A program made the position numbers and the translations under genes. From Micrasema longulum (lineage: Eukaryota > Arthropoda > Insecta > Trichoptera > Brachycentridae), in contig JAGVSM010003611.1 in NCBI GenBank assembly GCA_022494885.1, forward strand, positions 1 to 64,000: a DNA stretch of 64,000 bases. The letters run 5' to 3'. This document shows, in pieces, positions 40,481 through 51,299 of this stretch; within the stretch, counting starts at the first letter, position 1; every line of letters starts with the position of its first letter. A model generated the notes under the pieces. It ran no database searches. It had not been told where the DNA came from and saw only the letters and a program-made list of their open reading frames with translations.

Positions 40481-40889
40481 ACACATATACATATTATATA
40501 AGACTCTTTTTCCTTTCATAGTTTAACTTCCCTTACTAAACGTAGAAGCATTTCTGATCTGTCTTTCCTCTTCAAAATTTTAAACAATTTTATCGATAGT
40601 CCATATCTCTTCATATCTCTTGGAGCGTATTTCAATAAATTGTCCCGTAAAGTCAACACGACAAGTTTATTTTTTTTATAATTTATTGCGCAAAAAAATA
40701 TGTTCAAAGCTCGTTTATTTATCGTAGCTGCTCCAAATTTAATTTACTTTGTCCCCATTTAGATATTTTTAATACAAAATTTTGGGACTTCAAAAAAAAA
40801 CTTTTTGAGACACTGTAAAATAAAACATTTGTCAGTGTGAAATGAGTTTATGTTCCTTTAATTATGTTTATTTTATTATAATATCAAAA

Positions 40890-41145
40890 TTTTGAATTGG
40901 TCAACTATATTATGAAAATCCCTCTCCTCAACTCCTCCACTCTATTTTCTCATCCCTTAACCTTCTTAAGACCTCATTTTTTTTCTTCTCATGTCTTATA
41001 TAATATATTATTTTTCTCTTTACTGTGTAACATGTTCTCTCATTATATTTGTGAAAAACTTTAACTGGATGTATGTACTATTTTTTATATTTTGTATTCT
41101 CATATAACAACTGTTGTTTTTCCTTAATAAATGAAAATAAAATAT
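40890..41145 (+). mobile_element. Probable LINE 3' end
   Basis: A C/T-rich stretch (CTCCTCAACTCCTCCACT) is followed by GTATGTACTATTTTTTATAT and a CCTTAATAAATGAAAATAAA tail, like other LINE 3' ends here. No coding part. Confidence 0.4.
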
Positions 41146-41154
41146 GTATAGACA

Positions 41155-41370
41155 GGCGCCGTGGCGCATTTGGTTAGACGGCCAACTGTGAAACTGGCGT
41201 CGTGGGTTCGACTCCCGCCAGTTGCAAGAAAAGAATCCAAGAAAGATTTTTTCTCAATTGGTCTGGGTGTTGTGGTGTATTTTTCATTACCTCCTTCCAT
41301 ATCCCCTCTATCCCACCTGCTGACAAGCCTAAAAAAATAGAGGCTTAGCGGGTTATTTAGCCTTTAAAAA
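41155..41370 (+). mobile_element. SINE family S3 (tRNA-derived)
   Basis: GCGCCGTGGCGCATTTGGTT (A-box), an anticodon-arm-like CCAACTGTGAAACTGG and a perfect B-box GGTTCGACTCCCGCC are followed by a non-tRNA body (TTGGTCTGGGTGTTGTGGTG, CTGACAAGCC) and an A-run. The acceptor stem is not closed, so a SINE and not a tRNA gene. Confidence 0.7.
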
Positions 41371-42209
41371 AAAATGAGTGCGATGCTTTAAATCATAAAA
41401 TGATCGATATATCCAAGAAAAAACCTATAGTTAATGTGGGTTGCTATGGATATGGAAAATTGTTCTCATAGCAACCGAAGCCACCCATGGCCATAGCGAC
41501 GTGAAGAATAAATAAATATTGAAAGTCGGGAAATAGCAGGGTGGATAGGATAGGTAGACCTTTATAAACTGGAGGTTCATCCAGCCACAAACCACTCAAT
41601 CTCACTAACCACTCGCGCAACCAACAATAAAAAATAACAATTTGAAGCAAAAATAACATAAAAAATAGTCAAATATAAATAACAAAATAAAAATTATACA
41701 AAATTGAACTTTAATTTGTTTTAAGACCTATCTTTAATCTAACATCAGATAATTAACATGATTACACACTAATGTATGATTCGCGATTCTTCCTATGTTT
41801 AAACATTTAAAAAATATATAAATGAGTAACAGAATTACATGCATAAGTAGTTAAATAACATTTTGTAGATAGTTATTATTGATCTTGAAAAACACAATCG
41901 TATAAATTACTTTTAGAAACAATAAATTCAGTTACATTCATAAATAATAATAAACTGGGGAAATATTTTTTTTGTCGCAAATGTGGCGAGCTAATATTTA
42001 AATTTGAATCTGGAAAATGTCTAGTCGCGATTTCGACTTTGGCAACAACTTGCGAGTGACAGCGTAGTGTGGAAAAACCAGTCTGATAAAAGCAATTTCA
42101 GCTAAGGTGAAAATATTCCACACATGTCACGTCGAGCTCTGCGCCGGATAAATTTTTATGTTTTTATATGGGTTATAATTAAAACCCAGACTAACTAATT
42201 TATTTTTGT
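41371..42209. other. Gene-free stretch
   Basis: No supported feature. AT-rich, with short incidental frames. Confidence 0.45.
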
Positions 42210-42396
42210 TCCATAAGGGAAAGATGATCAGTCTTACGCTGAAGCGTAACCTGAAGGTACCAGTACAGAGACTATGAAATATTATAGTGTAAAAACACCC
42301 TTTAAAATTAATGTTTCATATCAACCATGTCGGGAATCGAACCCGAGACCGCTTGTATGGTAGGCAAACGCACTAACCATTACACTACGGGGCCGA
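42210..42396 (-). mobile_element. SINE family S1
   Basis: On the minus strand: head CCCCGTAGTGTAATGGTTAG, B-box GGGTTCGATTCCCGACATGG, then the body (ATATTTCATAGTCTC, CGTAAGACTGATCATCTTTC). The 3' tail is truncated. Confidence 0.8.
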
Positions 42397-43004
42397 TAAA
42401 AAAAGAGAAGAAGTTATAATATAAAGCGTGTAAAGTGATCAGTAAAATCTCTTTAACCTTTCCCTCACTAAGCATCCAAAAATTATAAATGATCGAACGG
42501 GAGGACCAATCGACCCCAGCGCCTACTTGTATATGTCATCAGGAGAATAAAACTTTGGAAGTGTTTATGACCGTGCAATAATTTATTCATGTTTTCGCGT
42601 ACACATATTTGACTCATTCGTGTATTTTATTCATTTTTGTTAGTTTGCTGAATGCTTATGTACATAAAGTGAAATTGACCCTTGTATTATTTATGTCTTT
42701 TTTAATATTTAAAAAAAAAACAACTATTTCAAAATTTAAAAACAGAAAGAGGAACACTTCTTTCTATTAATTTCACGATTCCAAAAAATATACGGTAAAT
42801 AGCTTTAAAAATACTTGAGTTATCGAATTAAAATCGGTCCATGGGGGATACGAATCCCCCCCTTCGGTCCAGCTAGGTTAACAAGCTAATGACAGGCATT
42901 AAGCCAAGGCGTCAGTATTTTCTTTTCAAAAAAATTTCTCTACTTTAGCGAACAAACCTAATTATTTGATCAACCTGTATTTAACAAACTTTTTTTTATT
43001 CCCT
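42397..43004. other. Gene-free stretch
   Basis: Nothing supported apart from a small hairpin GGGGGATACGAATCCCCCC at 42845-42863. Confidence 0.4.
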
Positions 43005-43228
43005 TTCCGCAACAAATGGCGCATAGGGCATTGCATTGGTACACTAATCGCAGTGTATCTTGATCATTTTTGTTAAATGAAGGTAAGATGATCAGTCTTC
43101 CGCTTCAGGTACTAGTCTAGGGACTATGAAATATCCTGGTGTAAAAATCAAATAAATATCAAATCCTTTTCAAATAAATATTTCATATCAACCATGTCGG
43201 GAATCGAACCCGAGACCTCTTGTGTTGC
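43005..43228 (-). mobile_element. SINE family S1, head truncated
   Basis: On the minus strand: B-box GGGTTCGATTCCCGACATGG, the S1 body and the 3' end (CAATGCCCTATGCGCC...GCGGAAAGGGAATAAA). The A-box part is missing. Confidence 0.75.
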
Positions 43229-43565
43229 ATCACTGTTTCAGTTTTTTTCTTCTTTTTACAAGTGTAGTGGTGCAGAGTGACTTAACACTAAAATACTTTT
43301 TTTATTTGAATTCAGTAATGTGTGTAAAAAATTATAATTGGCCCACAATTTAGGTTTATTTGTAAACGTTGTATTTTTTTTAAATGAATTGTTTTCTTAA
43401 AATAAATAAACACCTAATAAAAGAAAGAGTTTTTATATATTCAGTGTACGATATAATTAACAATATTTAAATAAAGTTTAAATTAGAAGCACTAACTTTG
43501 TGGTTATTCATTATAATAAAATAAATAAAACAACTTTGTTTTTAACCACTAATTTTTATTTTTCA

Positions 43566-43604
43566 CCGATCGGTTTCAAAGCAAACAAGCTTTTTCGTCA
43601 AGTA
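43566..43604 (-). ncRNA. Hammerhead-like motif, family P1 (left arm)
   Basis: Minus strand: UUGACGA, extra A, AAAGC/GCUUU around UUGUUU, GAAA, then CCGAUCGG. C3 is U in the simple alignment. Confidence 0.5.
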
Positions 43605-43616
43605 GTAGTTACGTAA

Positions 43617-43656
43617 ACCTTGACGAAGAAGCTTGTTTGCTTTGAAACCGGTCGGT
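43617..43656 (+). ncRNA. Hammerhead-like motif, family P1 (right arm)
   Basis: ACC (43617-43619), core UUGACGA (43620-43626; C3 to U), extra A, stem II GAAGC/GCUUU (43628-43632 with 43639-43643) around UUGUUU, GAAA (43644-43647), palindromic CCGG, UC, and GGU (43654-43656), which pairs with ACC. An alternative fold uses CCG-GU-CGG as a 3-bp stem III. Confidence 0.6.
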
Positions 43657-43710
43657 GAAAAATAAAAAATAGTGGTTAAAAACAAAGTTGTTTTATTTAT
43701 TTTATTATAA

Positions 43711-44599
43711 CCATATTTATATTTAAATAACTAAATTCATTGATGTATACCAACGTATGTCGTATCCTTTTATGTCTAATGTATACCAATTTTATGTTGA
43801 GAAACCCTTGCTTATGACAAACGGTAAATTAATTTGCGAAAGGTAAAACAAGGAGAGAAAAGAGTTTCAAAACAATTATGTTTGTTTTATTTTCATTACA
43901 ACAAACATCTTACAAATTTTTTAAAAGGCTTTTATTTCATACCTTAATTTTGGTATGTGAGTAAAAACCAAGTTCTTTCTAATTTACTTAGGTAAATTAC
44001 TTAGCAGGATTTTTTTATAAACTTGATAAAAATCTTAATGAGAAATAAACATTACTTTCTAGTTAATATATTATATTTACAGTCCCGCGCAGAGTTCCGT
44101 GCATGCGCTAAAATGCATAACACAATATTTTATTATACATACACCGGGAAAATGCAATACACGAAACAAATTTGCCGGCGGCACAGGCGAGGCATATCAA
44201 TATGTTACACTCATTTAGGGAAGAATAAATAAATTTTATTATTTTTTAAAGTAAACTATTGAAACAGTAACAAAAGACACGCGGCGACATTTTAATCCAT
44301 AAATTTTGATTGAAAAATTTGGAGGCTTTATTGGCCCGCAATATACTTTAAAGCGGTTAACACTTAATTATAAAAAATCTCTTCCAACCGAATATAGCTT
44401 AAACGTTTTTAAAAACATATGGAAAAAAACTATTAACCATTTTTTTTTAAATTCTATAATGAATTTCAACAAACTATCACACATTGTGCTACGTTTTTTT
44501 TTAAAACATAAAATTTATATTATTAAATTTTCGATAGTTATAGATATCTCTCTAATAATACCACTAGAAACTAATTTAAACGAATATTAATACAATAAT
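43711..44599. other. Gene-free stretch
   Basis: Two short plus-strand frames (44023-44232, 44306-44590) look like chance: composition is skewed to K/N/I/F and no domain is seen. A slightly GC-richer patch lies at 44085-44200. Confidence 0.35.
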
Positions 44600-44833
44600 A
44601 TTTTGAGTTTGTCATAATTTTTGTAGACAAGGACTGGATTTAACTCCCTGGGGAGCTGTTTATATTAACATATTACAACAGAGATGAAGAACATTTAAGA
44701 GAAGGTAATATAGAAGTCTAGGCATCTACAGGGCTTATCCATTGACAGGTCATAAGCCCTGTAGATGCCTAGACTTCTATATTACCTTCTCTTAAATGTT
44801 CTTCACCTCTGTTGTAATATGTGAATATTAATA
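44600..44833. mobile_element. Foldback MITE family F, second subfamily, complete hairpin
   Basis: Arms AGAACATTTAAGAGAAGGTA, ATATAGAAGTCTAGGCATCT, ACAGGGCTTA and their mirror image meet at a very short centre (CCATTGACAGG, about 44740). The outer end on one side has TTTGTAGACAAGGACTGGAT and AACTCCCTGGGGAGC. Differs from 1441-1775 by fixed changes (AAGGTAATATAGAAG for AAGGGAATATGGGAG), shared with 45914 and 56290. Confidence 0.8.
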
Positions 44834-45528
44834 CAGTAAAATTTCAAGTTTCCGGATAAATGAGGGCCAGACGTTATCTGTATGTGCAGAAATCTGATTA
44901 ACTATTTAATAAGGGCAATAAAAAAAATAAAAAAACGCACAATTTACTATGAGATCATATTTTTATTGGTTTTTAAATAATACTGGGATTGGAATTGAAT
45001 CAAATCAAAAACTTACTCAAGCATTTCCAGAGCGGTGCTATTCTGAACCGCTCTCGCGGCCGCAGAAAACACTTTTATCTCGCGTATTTTGTATGTAAAT
45101 ACGAGAGATAAAATCTTTTTCTACGTCCGCGAGAGCGTTTGGAATAATACCCCAAGTTACGTTTTCTGATGTGAAGTTGACATTTACCTTCAATTTTGTC
45201 AACAAAGTAAAATTAAGTTTTCTGAATGAAAAATTGAATATGTACCAATTTTTTTTTCTAAAGATGTTTGATTACAGGTTACCGATGAAGATATTTTAAA
45301 TAAGCATACAAATATATACATTTTCCCATTAAAATATCGATTTTACTTTATGTTGTCTTGATAGTATCGATGACTATAGCGTTTGTAATCGCGGCCCTGC
45401 AAAGTTAATTGATTTTGAGGCGCCCACCGCCACACCTGTTATTATAACATATTACTTTTTTTTCCTGATAACGTTCCAGATTTTTGAGAATCCGGATGAC
45501 TAGAGTTCGGATAAACGGAGTTCTTCTG
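44834..45528. mobile_element. pogo/Tigger-like element, copy 2, flanked by TA
   Basis: The left end is CAGTAAAATTTCAAGTTTCC, continuing GGATAAATGAGGGCC; the right end read inward is CAGAAGAACTCCGTTTATCC. TA stands immediately outside both ends (44832-44833 and 45529-45530), the target duplication of the Tc1/mariner/pogo superfamily. No transposase. A second inverted structure (45010-45165) lies inside. Confidence 0.7.
45010..45165. repeat. Imperfect palindrome inside the Tigger-like element
   Basis: GCTCTCGCGGCCGCAGAAAA and TTTTATCTCGCGTATTT are mirrored by AATACGAGAGATAAAATC and TTTTCTACGTCCGCGAGAGC. It may be a small MITE inserted in the element. Confidence 0.6.
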
Positions 45529-45913
45529 TACCATATATTATTAAGTGGGTATTTAAATTTACACATTTTTTGCGATATTCTTCTGTAGTTTACTTAACAA
45601 ATATTCATACATTTTATTATCAAGAACGTATCAATAATACTAATGTTAAATCATTTAACTAACTTGTAAATAATTGAAGAATTTCGATAGTAAAAGCGTC
45701 GCAGATTTTCTTGAAATTTTTAATTGAAACAAATAATTCAACAGTCGCAAGTTAACATTTATTATGCCAATTTTATTTATGTTTTAATTTTAGTTTTATG
45801 ACAAAGAAGTGAAATTTGGCTTAAGCCATATTTTCGGACTATTTTACCGGTAAGGATAAACGAGTACATAGATACCTTAGTTTAGCCAAAACAAAGCGTA
45901 AAAACATATTAAA
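45529..45913. other. Gene-free stretch
   Basis: No supported feature. Confidence 0.4.
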
Positions 45914-46150
45914 ACAGAGATAAAGAACATTTAAGAGAAGGTAATATAGAAGTCTAGGCATCTACAGGGCTAATGACCTGTCAATGGCTGGTTTAAGTGG
46001 CCACTTTACACACTGTGTAACATTCACTATTCTGCCCATATTTGAGCATCTATATTCCTTCAATTATTTCATCTGTTGATGTTTGTGAAGTTAAAAAGCT
46101 GAAACCAGAGTTGAATCCAGTCAAATTTGGACAAACACAAAATGTTGTTG
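45914..46150. mobile_element. Foldback MITE family F, second subfamily, right arm deleted
   Basis: The left arm is complete to TTTGAGCATCTATATTCCTT and ATTTCATCTGTTGAT. The centre (GTTTGTGAAGTTAAAAAGCT) jumps to the right outer end (AGAGTTGAATCCAGTCAAAT...TTGGACAAACACAAAATGTTG). It is therefore full length at both ends with an internal deletion. Confidence 0.75.
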
Positions 46151-46394
46151 ATAGCGTAAAGTGTTTTTTAAATAAACGTGATAGAATACGTTATTCTCGA
46201 ACTTCCATAGCTTCTGTATCAAATAAGTAATGTACAATATTTCAAAATATACTCGGGTCTTTAAAAAAGTTAGGCTATATAGTATAATAAAGATAAAACT
46301 ATATATTTCTCTGCTGTGTCCAGGCAAATGGCGAATACAGTGCTGAGTGGGACATGGTAGCAGAACCTGAATAAGGAAATCGACAGGAGATAAG

Positions 46395-47010
46395 TCCGCC
46401 TCGTTGTATATTCGTCAACGCACTCGCCTACCATTCTTGAGATCCTGGGTTTGATTCCTGGCATGAAAGACGTGAAATATTGATTATTCTAAACTAAAAC
46501 ATTTCATTGTTCCTAGGAATACTTTCTTGCCATTTTCATATAAAATGAGGGTATAAGAAGCAAACTTAGAAATCTCCATTAAAGGAGTGACTGAGATATT
46601 CACGAAAAACTTTGAAAAGAGAATCGTGAGATTTCAAATTATGCTTCACCAACTCAATGGAGAATGCATTCAATGAACTCAAATGAGAAGTGGTATAATT
46701 GGAACCTGTTTTTCCAAGATTTAGAGACGGTTTTGAATTACGCTATTATTTAGGTTGGTAGGTTTTTATGTATAGTTTATTTTGGCATCAATTTTCTTTT
46801 TTTGGTGGAGATTTCTAAATTTGCTTCGTATACCCACTAATACTTAATTTGTATTGTATTGTACTTAATTTTTTTTGTCAAAAAACGCCGTATTTCGGCA
46901 CTGAACTGAATTTAAATTGTTCCTGTATTGGAACTTGCGTAAAACTGATCACCTTACCTTCATGTGACGGATGATCGAATCACCATGGGTAAAAAGGGGA
47001 CGATGATGAT
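46395..47010 (+). mobile_element. SINE S1-like element split by a MITE
   Basis: The head has GCCTCGTTGTATATTCGTCA (A-box) and GGTTTGATTCCTGGCATG (B-box, one change) at about 46395-46470, then GTGAAATATTGATT. The 3' part (AAAACTGATCACCTTACCTT, ATGATCGAATCACCATGGGT, GACGATGATGAT) is at about 46930-47010. MITE M3 lies between. That both halves are one element is an inference. Confidence 0.55.
46549..46835. mobile_element. MITE M3 (287 bases)
   Basis: The left end has GGGTATAAGAAGCAAACTTA continuing GAAATCTCC; the right end read inward has GGGTATACGAAGCAAATTTA continuing GAAATCTCC: 29 bases with two mismatches. The interior has GGTATAATTGGAACCTG, AAGATTTAGAGACGGTTTTG and AGTTTATTTTGGCATCAATT, all reused in the rearranged copy at 61930-62245. 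Confidence 0.75.
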
Positions 47011-47670
47011 ATACATTTTACAGGAATACAGGTTTAATTAAATATCCGATATTGTTATAATTTTCTTTCGAAAAAAATATTTTAAAAAAATCTAACATTA
47101 AAAACGTGTATTTTATGGTATCATAATACATGTTCAAATTATTACCAACCAGTTTATTGAAAATACGGTTTCAAGCAGTAAAAAAATACATATAATATTG
47201 TTAAAAATGTAGGTATGAAGAAAGGAGAATTTCAAACAGAGAATTAAAGTATATTAGGTCAAATTCTGTTTTAAATAAGAACACAACTCCTAAATTATAA
47301 TTTACCTACGTGTTACTACTTAAAGGTTTTCAACTGATAATATCATTAAGTAAATCAGCATCCACTTTGTAGCACTTGATTATAAATTATTATGAAAATA
47401 AAACTTTGTTTTTAGTGTTATATATTTTCATAATATTTTATTTTAAAATTATATTAATAATTCTATAGACAAAATTTGGGTCGAAGAAATTAATAAAATT
47501 GACGAACTCGATATAACAGAGCAAATTGACCATTGAAAAAAAAACATTTTCTTGACTCTATTACACGTATAATTGTATGTCAACGATTATAACGATATAT
47601 AAAAATGTAGCGACATTATTCGAGCCCTTATTACCCGGAGTAGGGGGGCGCCAGACGCCGGGGGCCATAT
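47011..47670. other. Region upstream of cuticle gene 3
   Basis: Mostly AT-rich without genes. A bare P3 Penelope-like terminus lies at 47395-47450 (AAATTATTATGAAAATAAAA, CTTTGTTTTTAGTGTTA). The last 60 bases are GC-rich (GGGGGCGCCAGACGCCGGGG), directly before the TATA box. Confidence 0.4.
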
Positions 47671-47678
47671 AACTTTAG

Positions 47679-47685
47679 TATAAAG
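47679..47685 (+). promoter_or_regulatory. TATA box of cuticle gene 3
   Basis: TATAAAG, 59 bases before the end of the 5' UTR. Start site expected near 47710, giving a leader of about 35 bases before ATG 47744. Confidence 0.6.
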
Positions 47686-47743
47686 AGCCGGGGTAATATT
47701 GGACTAATACAACTTGTGAACACACGCCACACAGAGATACAAC

Positions 47744-50518
47744 ATGGATTTTAAAGTAAGTTCTCAATTGCATTTTTTTTTTAACAATGTTTCCTTTTCT
47801 TATAATTTATTTACATTGTTTTTATGATATTTTATTTTACTAGCGTGTATTGTACATTCACCGATAGGTCTATTTCAAAAAGTATAGTTCATACTCATAA
47901 TTAATAAAGACAATGCAATAATTTATTATATTACAAAAAACAATTTAAAAGTAAAAACTTAATGAGCAATTAAAAAGTAAAATAACATATAGTAGCACAA
48001 TAACAAAAATATTGTCAAACAAACAAACCATCACTCAGTTTCCCCGTGGGGGTAGGCAAAGAAGATAGAACTTCATATCACTCTGTCTTTGCATACAGAC
48101 CTCGATTCCGATTATTCTGACTTTCGACATGTCCATCTTCAAGTATATGTTGAATTTGGTAATGCCATGTTTTTCTAGACCTTCCTCGTTTTCTGTATGT
48201 ATCAACATTCGCAACGTACCTGCATTATTTAAGTATTTATTTCGTTGTCCGTTCGCTCTACATGCCCAAACCAATGCAGGGCCCCGATTACAATGGGAAG
48301 TTAACATTTATCTTCAATTTTATCTATAAAGTAAAATACGGTTTTCTGTATGACAAGCAGAATATGCATACTTTTTTTCGTTTAATCATGTTCAATTATA
48401 GGTTAGCGATGAAGATACTTTAAATGTTCATGCAAATATACTCACCTTTTTGTACACAAATATCAATTTTCTTTATAGATAGTCGAAGATAACTCTGTTA
48501 ACTTCTGGATTTTGTCGATAACGTTTGTCTGGGAATTATATAATGAACGCTCCGATCACTTTACAACATGGCGGATTTAACTTCAATGGGTTTCCTTCTT
48601 CAGGTTTTTCACCGGGGGGTAACCATCGAGTCAAAAACGCTCGTCCAGGGATCAAATAAAATAATAATAGATCTTCATTAATCATAATAAACATTGTGAT
48701 ACATACAACGTAAGAAAACAAAGGCACACATGGTTAAATAGCGTCAACACTCCCACATGGCAAGCTGTTAGTCTAACAAAAAAAAACATAAGTTAGGAAA
48801 TGTAAACCGTAAAAATATGGCCCTGGCTCATTTTCACACTTAGAACTGTACACTTAATTCACCGGACACAGACAAAAACCACGATCTATAACAAATTATT
48901 TCTTAACACCTTTATCTACGACCAAAGTAAAATAGACCTAAAATTGAAAATATTTGTGTTGTTCATTATGATAATAAAAGTGTTTATTTAAATATATAAA
49001 AGAATTTGTTTTTTCCAGCTGGTTATATTGTTAGCAGCGCTAGGATGCGCTCGCGCCGCGGTCATTGGCGCTCCGGCCGTAGGGGTAGTAGCGCCCGGGT
49101 ACGGGGGCTACGGGGGCTATGCGGGCTACGGGGGCTATGCAGGCTACGGGGGCTATGGAGGCTACGGAGGTTACGCGGGCTACCCGGGCTATGCCGTGCC
49201 CAAGGTGGCTGTGGCAGCCCCCGCCATCGCTAAGGTGGCCGTACCAGAGCCATACGACCCCAACCCCCAGTACACATTCTCATACGCTGTAGAGGTAAGA
49301 AAATTTCAAATATTGATAATATTGTAAACAAATATCTCAAACATTCTATACTGCTTTAGTTCGACCCCATCTAGAATATGCTTCTCTAATTTAGTCTCCA
49401 TTCTATAGGACTTTAATTGACCATGTCTGTCCAACACCATTTTCTGAGAAAAGTGTCTAGGACTGCAAAAGAGTAATTATTCCTATTTTGAAATGGAGCA
49501 ATTTCTCAATCTGTTTTTATTGGAGAAACGTAGAACGGAGATGGACCTGGAATTCCCAATAATAAAAAATGGTATAATACATGTCCCATTTCTGGTGCAA
49601 TCAATTTCATTTCATGTTCTCAACCGTCTCACCAGAAGTCAAAATCTGCTATTTATCAAATTTTCTAAGAGCAACTAATGTTTTTATGCCCCAATATCCA
49701 GAATGTGTAGATTGGTCAATTCGTCAAACTACTTGAAATTCTTTGGGATAGATCTTCCGGCTTTTCGTTTACCTCTTCACCACTAGAACAGTGTGGGATG
49801 AATATGGATTGGCATGGGTTGGCTCAAAGTCTTATACGTTGATCGTGTTTTTAAATGAATTATTTACCATAATTGCATTGTCCTTGTTTGTCTTTGCTTC
49901 ATAGTTTAATGTTCTTTTTGCTCAGTGTCTTGTGAATGTTTCTTCATGTAACTGTTGTAATTGGCCTAGACCGTAAATATAATAAACGAATAGCAGAAAA
50001 AATACTGTGATATGGAGAATGTAAAAAAATAACTGGCAATTTTGTATTGAGTAATTTTAGAATTTGAAATTAAGATTTTTGTGATCTATACTAGTAAGTA
50101 ATGGTAAGCTATTTATATGCAGAAAAAAATACAGCATATAACCACTAATCTCGTTATTGCTAAGAATCATGAGTGATCTTATAATAAATCTTTCAGATTA
50201 AAAAACTATGAATGTTCCTTCTAGGATGCATTGACCGGAGACTCTAAAGGCCAGCACGAGACCCGCAGCGGAGACGTAGTGCAAGGATCATACACCCTCA
50301 TCGAGCCTGATGGCAACAGGAGAACGGTAGAGTACACTGCTGATCCAGTCAATGGCTTCAACGCTGTAGTCCATCGTGAACCAGCGGCAATCAAGGCCGC
50401 GATCCCAGCAGTGGCGAAGGCAGTCTACCCAGGACTCGGTTTGGGCAGCCCGTATGGATACCCAGCCCTGGCAGCGCCGGCCGCTCTGCCTCTAGGAGGG
50501 CACCCTTACCTGGGGTAA
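47744..50518 (+). CDS. RR-2 cuticular protein with GYGG-rich arm, cuticle gene 3
   Basis: Coding exons 47744-47755 (MDFK; donor GTAAGT), 49019-49294 (acceptor TTTTTTCCAG; donor GTAAGA) and 50225-50518 (acceptor TTCCTTCTAG) join in phase 0 to give 193 aa. Residues 1-18 are the signal peptide ([18 protein letters not shown]). Residues about 31-62 are a tandem array of GGY/AGY triplets. The RR-2 domain at about 83-148 is split by intron 2 inside it, after YTFSYAVE. It contains [50 protein letters not shown]. The tail is rich in A, P and G and ends HPYLG. RR-2 proteins bind chitin in the extracellular cuticle; glycine-tyrosine arms are common in them and supply flexible, cross-linkable segments. 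Genes 1 and 2 lack the second intron. Intron 1 holds an RTE-like fragment and intron 2 a LINE fragment. Confidence 0.94.
48020..48300 (-). mobile_element. RTE-like LINE fragment in intron 1 of cuticle gene 3
   Basis: On the minus strand it retains [40 protein letters not shown] text, colinear with the GRPRKTWHDQI region of 3283-3800. Strongly diverged. Its end CAAACCATCACTCAGTTTCC matches the others. Antisense to the host gene. Confidence 0.65.
48301..49010. other. Remainder of intron 1, cuticle gene 3
   Basis: Contains repeat W at about 48590-48880 (GAGTCAAAAACGCTCGTCCA, TTTTCACACTTAGAACTGTA). Otherwise nothing. Confidence 0.4.
49340..49990 (+). mobile_element. LINE 3' fragment in intron 2 of cuticle gene 3
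   Basis: With frame changes, translation gives [16 protein letters not shown] then [25 protein letters not shown] and [13 protein letters not shown], the Jockey-like polymerase tail. The 3' end has CCGTAAATATAATAAACG. Sense relative to the host gene. Confidence 0.75.
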
Positions 50519-51271
50519 TAAAACTCCAAACTAACCTAGCACAAAACTTAAGAAATATTTAAGGAAAATTCGATCAAGAACAGCGAAGAATAACCCTTTC
50601 AGTCAAATTATCAATGCAAATGAGGATCGAACTCCCTGACTGCGAAAGAAAAGTGCAGACAGAGTTCGATGAAATTGCGCTTTGCTCTCGTTGATAATTT
50701 AACCAGTTAAAGAGTTTGTTTTATATTTCTCACGTAAAATTGCCCAAGGAGTAAATCTTTTCAATTTCATCTGATTAGTACGCAACTGCTAACTATTGCG
50801 TTAAGCGTCACAAATTCACACAAAGAAAAAATGACGATTGGCAAAGCAATCAACACCAAAACAAGAGAAATATGAACGAATTGGAGCAAATACATTCAAA
50901 CAAAGGTCGAAAATACCACTTTTTGTTTCTTTGGTTGCTAGGACTCATCACCAAAGTTCATCCCACACCACACGTTAACATGGCTACATTCATCCGGTTC
51001 CTGAAGATGTCCATTCACAGTATTATCATATCCACTCAATGTGAGATTCATTTTTAAGATGGCACGAGTTAAATTCACGAAATAAATTTTAGTTTTTCTA
51101 GAATGATTACGAAGTAATGAGTGATCTCTACCAGCTGACAAACTGAACGAACGGAAATACAGACCACCAAGACCAGAAAATCGCGATCATACTCTTCATC
51201 GATTCAATGAACATATCTTAGTGTTAAAATTATTATTATGTTAAATATGTATTATTACGACTGCATGTACA

Positions 51272-51277
51272 AATAAA
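51272..51277 (+). promoter_or_regulatory. Poly(A) signal of cuticle gene 3
   Basis: AATAAA (repeated as AAATAAATAAAT), about 755 bases beyond the stop, followed by GCAACGTT. Defines a 3' UTR of roughly 770 bases. Confidence 0.5.
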
Positions 51278-51299
51278 TAAATGCAACGTTAAAAGAAAA

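Larger units (their letters stand above)
43509..43710. mobile_element. Penelope-like P1 palindrome, two head-to-head hammerheads
   Basis: Arms of about 95 bases run from TTATAATAAAATAAATAAAA through ACAACTTTGTTTTTAACCAC to TTTCACCGATCGGTTTCAAA, and are mirrored on the right. Centre at about 43603-43616. Each arm ends in a hammerhead pointing outward. The copies at 39823 and 18604 share the same terminus. Confidence 0.7.

Noticed and set aside
41155..41228. Possible tRNA-His gene
   Set aside because: The promoter boxes are good, but the acceptor stem fails and a SINE body follows directly.
44023..44590. Two adjacent plus-strand frames as a hypothetical gene
   Set aside because: Strong K/N/I/F bias as expected from AT-rich random sequence; no splice, promoter or domain evidence.
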